From contig QQVO01000055.1 in NCBI GenBank assembly GCA_003388505.1, forward strand, positions 1 through 64,000: a stretch of DNA of 64,000 bases, given 5' to 3'. A program made the position numbers and the translations under genes. The stretch is from Planctomycetota bacterium (GTDB taxonomy: Bacteria > Planctomycetota > Planctomycetia > Planctomycetales > Planctomycetaceae). Positions 62,726-64,000 of the stretch are shown here, piece after piece. Position 1 is the stretch's first letter, and the number at the start of each line of letters is the position of its first letter. Below the pieces are notes generated by a model. It made no database searches. It saw nothing but the letters and a program-made list of their open reading frames with translations, and had not been told where the DNA came from.

Positions 62726-63733
62726 TCAAACGCGGTAATACCGGCGATACCAATCAACGAAATTCCGCACGCCGTCTTCAATCGGAGTTCCCGGGTTGAA
62801 ACCGACGTCGTTGATCAATGCGTCAACGTTCGCATAGGTCTCCGGAACGTCGCCCGGTTGCATCGGCAGCAGGTTCTTTTCGGCCTTCCGGCCGACGCAG
62901 TCCTCAATCACTTCGATGAAACGCAACAGTTCGACCGGCTCGTGGTTGCCGATGTTGTAAACCCGGTACGGGGCCGCACTGCTGGCCGGGTCCGGGCTCT
63001 TCGCCGACCATCCGGAATCCGGGTTCGCAGGCCGGTCCAGCACGCGAATGACCCCCTCCGCCACGTCGTCGACGTACGTGAAATCACGCCGCATCCTGCC
63101 CTCGTTGAAGACATCGATCGGCCGTTCCTCGAGAATGGCCTGGGTGAAGAGAAACAGCGCCATGTCGGGCCGCCCCCACGGCCCGTACACGGTAAAAAAG
63201 CGAAGTCCGGTCGTCGGCAGCCGATAGAGGTGAGAGTACGTGTGGGCCATCAGTTCGTTGGCCTTTTTCGTCGCCGCGTACAGGCTCAAAGGGTGGTCGA
63301 CGTTCTGGTGCACGGAGAACGGCATCTCCGCGTTGGCCCCGTAAACGGAGCTGGACGACGCATAAACCAGGTGTCCGGTCTGCTGATGGCGGCAACCCTC
63401 CAGCACGTTGCCGAAGGCCACGAGATTGCTGTCGATGTACGCCTCGGGATTCGTCAGCGAGTAACGGACTCCGGCCTGCGCCGCGAGATGGATGACGCCG
63501 TCGAACTGATGGGTTCGGAACAGTTCCGCCGTCGTCTCGCGCCCGGCAAGATCGAACTGATGGAAGTGAAAGTTCTCGTGCGACGTGAGTTGCGCCAGCC
63601 GGTCCTGCTTGAGGGAAACGCTGTAGTAATCGTTGATGTTGTCGACCCCGCACACGTCGTCGCCGCGGGCGAGAAGTCTTTGAACGACGTGGAATCCGAT
63701 GAATCCGGCGGCGCCGGTGACAAGGACATGCAT
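62726..63733 (-). CDS. UDP-glucuronate 4-epimerase-like NAD-dependent epimerase
   Basis: 335 residues. NAD motif TGAAGFIG (6-13), [16 protein letters not shown] with the catalytic Ser, Tyr152/Lys156 in LYAATKK, and [18 protein letters not shown], a signature of UDP-glucuronate/galacturonate epimerases. [15 protein letters not shown] near the start is likewise typical. It would supply UDP-galacturonate or a related nucleotide sugar for surface polysaccharide. Substrate specificity is inferred from motifs only. Confidence 0.88.
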   Translation of the reverse strand: MHVLVTGAAGFIGFHVVQRLLARGDDVCGVDNINDYYSVSLKQDRLAQLTSHENFHFHQFDLAGRETTAELFRTHQFDGVIHLAAQAGVRYSLTNPEAYIDSNLVAFGNVLEGCRHQQTGHLVYASSSSVYGANAEMPFSVHQNVDHPLSLYAATKKANELMAHTYSHLYRLPTTGLRFFTVYGPWGRPDMALFLFTQAILEERPIDVFNEGRMRRDFTYVDDVAEGVIRVLDRPANPDSGWSAKSPDPASSAAPYRVYNIGNHEPVELLRFIEVIEDCVGRKAEKNLLPMQPGDVPETYANVDALINDVGFNPGTPIEDGVRNFVDWYRRYYRV

Positions 63734-63848
63734 GGCTTGATCTCGAGGTGATTACGTTGACGCCGGCGGCCGCTTCGTCGCGATTCTGAACGACCAGTGG
63801 GCCTCTGTCGAGTTCACGGAAAGTGCGCTGAAGTGCATGAGCGCGGCG

Positions 63849-64000
63849 TTATGTGAAGTCACTTGCCGGCTCAATGCCGAGAAACTCGCCATGTTGACAG
63901 GACCGATAGATCAGGTTCTCTTCGACCGCCAACGCCGAGAGGGCTCCGCTCGGCCCGTAGACGCACGTGTCGACACAGCACCACCCATCGAAAACGAGCG
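63849..64000 (-). CDS. C-terminal part of an unidentified gene, cut by window edge
   Basis: Reading the minus strand from the edge gives about 49 residues ending in a stop: LVFDGWCCVDTCVYGPSGAL then ALAVEENLIYRSCQHGEFLG. Three cysteines are clustered near the start. The sequence looks protein-like, but no family is recognised and the rest lies outside the window. Confidence 0.5.
   Translation of the reverse strand, partial: LVFDGWCCVDTCVYGPSGALSALAVEENLIYRSCQHGEFLGIEPASDFT

Overview
The window reads as a chromosomal segment of a planctomycete, probably from the order Planctomycetales. The inference rests on high GC, loose gene spacing with long non-coding gaps, short dispersed repeats, a MoxR / DUF58 / BatA-like / VWA gene block, sigma-70 factors with a region-1.2-like motif, TPR-membrane proteins, secreted Gfo/Idh/MocA oxidoreductases, and many GTG starts. 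Genus cannot be fixed from sequence alone. No rRNA, tRNA, CRISPR array or intact mobile element was seen.

Layout. 1-4.1 kb: a transposase C-terminal remnant, a TMTC-like membrane/TPR protein and an NhaR-type LysR regulator; a 54-bp copy of the regulator's 3' end lies on the far side of the TPR gene. 4.5-12.3 kb: a sigma-70 factor divergent from a rightward set made of a short ribosome hibernation factor, a small membrane protein and a type-I-secretion-like trio (ABC exporter with degenerate catalytic motifs, long coiled-coil HlyD, TolC-like lipoprotein). 12.3-17.1 kb: an 86-bp hairpin element present twice, a lipoprotein, an RHS remnant, a Ser/Thr kinase, a cytochrome c'-like protein and a class I amidotransferase-fold protein lacking its nucleophilic cysteine. 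17.1-24 kb: the leftward MoxR / DUF58 / BatA-like / VWA block. 24-31 kb: DUF4160/DUF2442 pair, secreted oxidoreductase, VapBC-like pair, VKOR-DsbA fusion, secreted TPR protein and a small gene pair whose aspartic-protease partner is truncated. 31-42 kb: TsaE, a lactate/malate dehydrogenase-family enzyme, a giant unknown membrane protein, and a run of YhdT-like subunit, Na+/solute symporter, GNAT and amidohydrolase. 42.6-47.1 kb: an ACP, a complete ketosynthase, a catalytically incomplete ketosynthase and a flavin monooxygenase. 47.3-64 kb: an ABC-2-like ATPase with a membrane partner, small membrane proteins, secreted zinc-ribbon and thioredoxin/YHS proteins, a GT4 - LolD - FtsX operon and a UDP-glucuronate epimerase-like gene.

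How it fits together. Most of the window is housekeeping and cell-envelope material usual for the phylum. The best candidate for an undescribed system is the ACP / KS-alpha / KS-beta-like / monooxygenase locus at 42.6-47.1 kb, which has the logic of a minimal type II polyketide or fatty-acyl pathway with a tailoring oxygenase. The second is the secretion trio, whose ABC subunit lacks the usual hydrolytic residues. Several enzyme-fold proteins here (amidotransferase, KS-beta, ABC) have lost key catalytic residues, which is itself worth checking.
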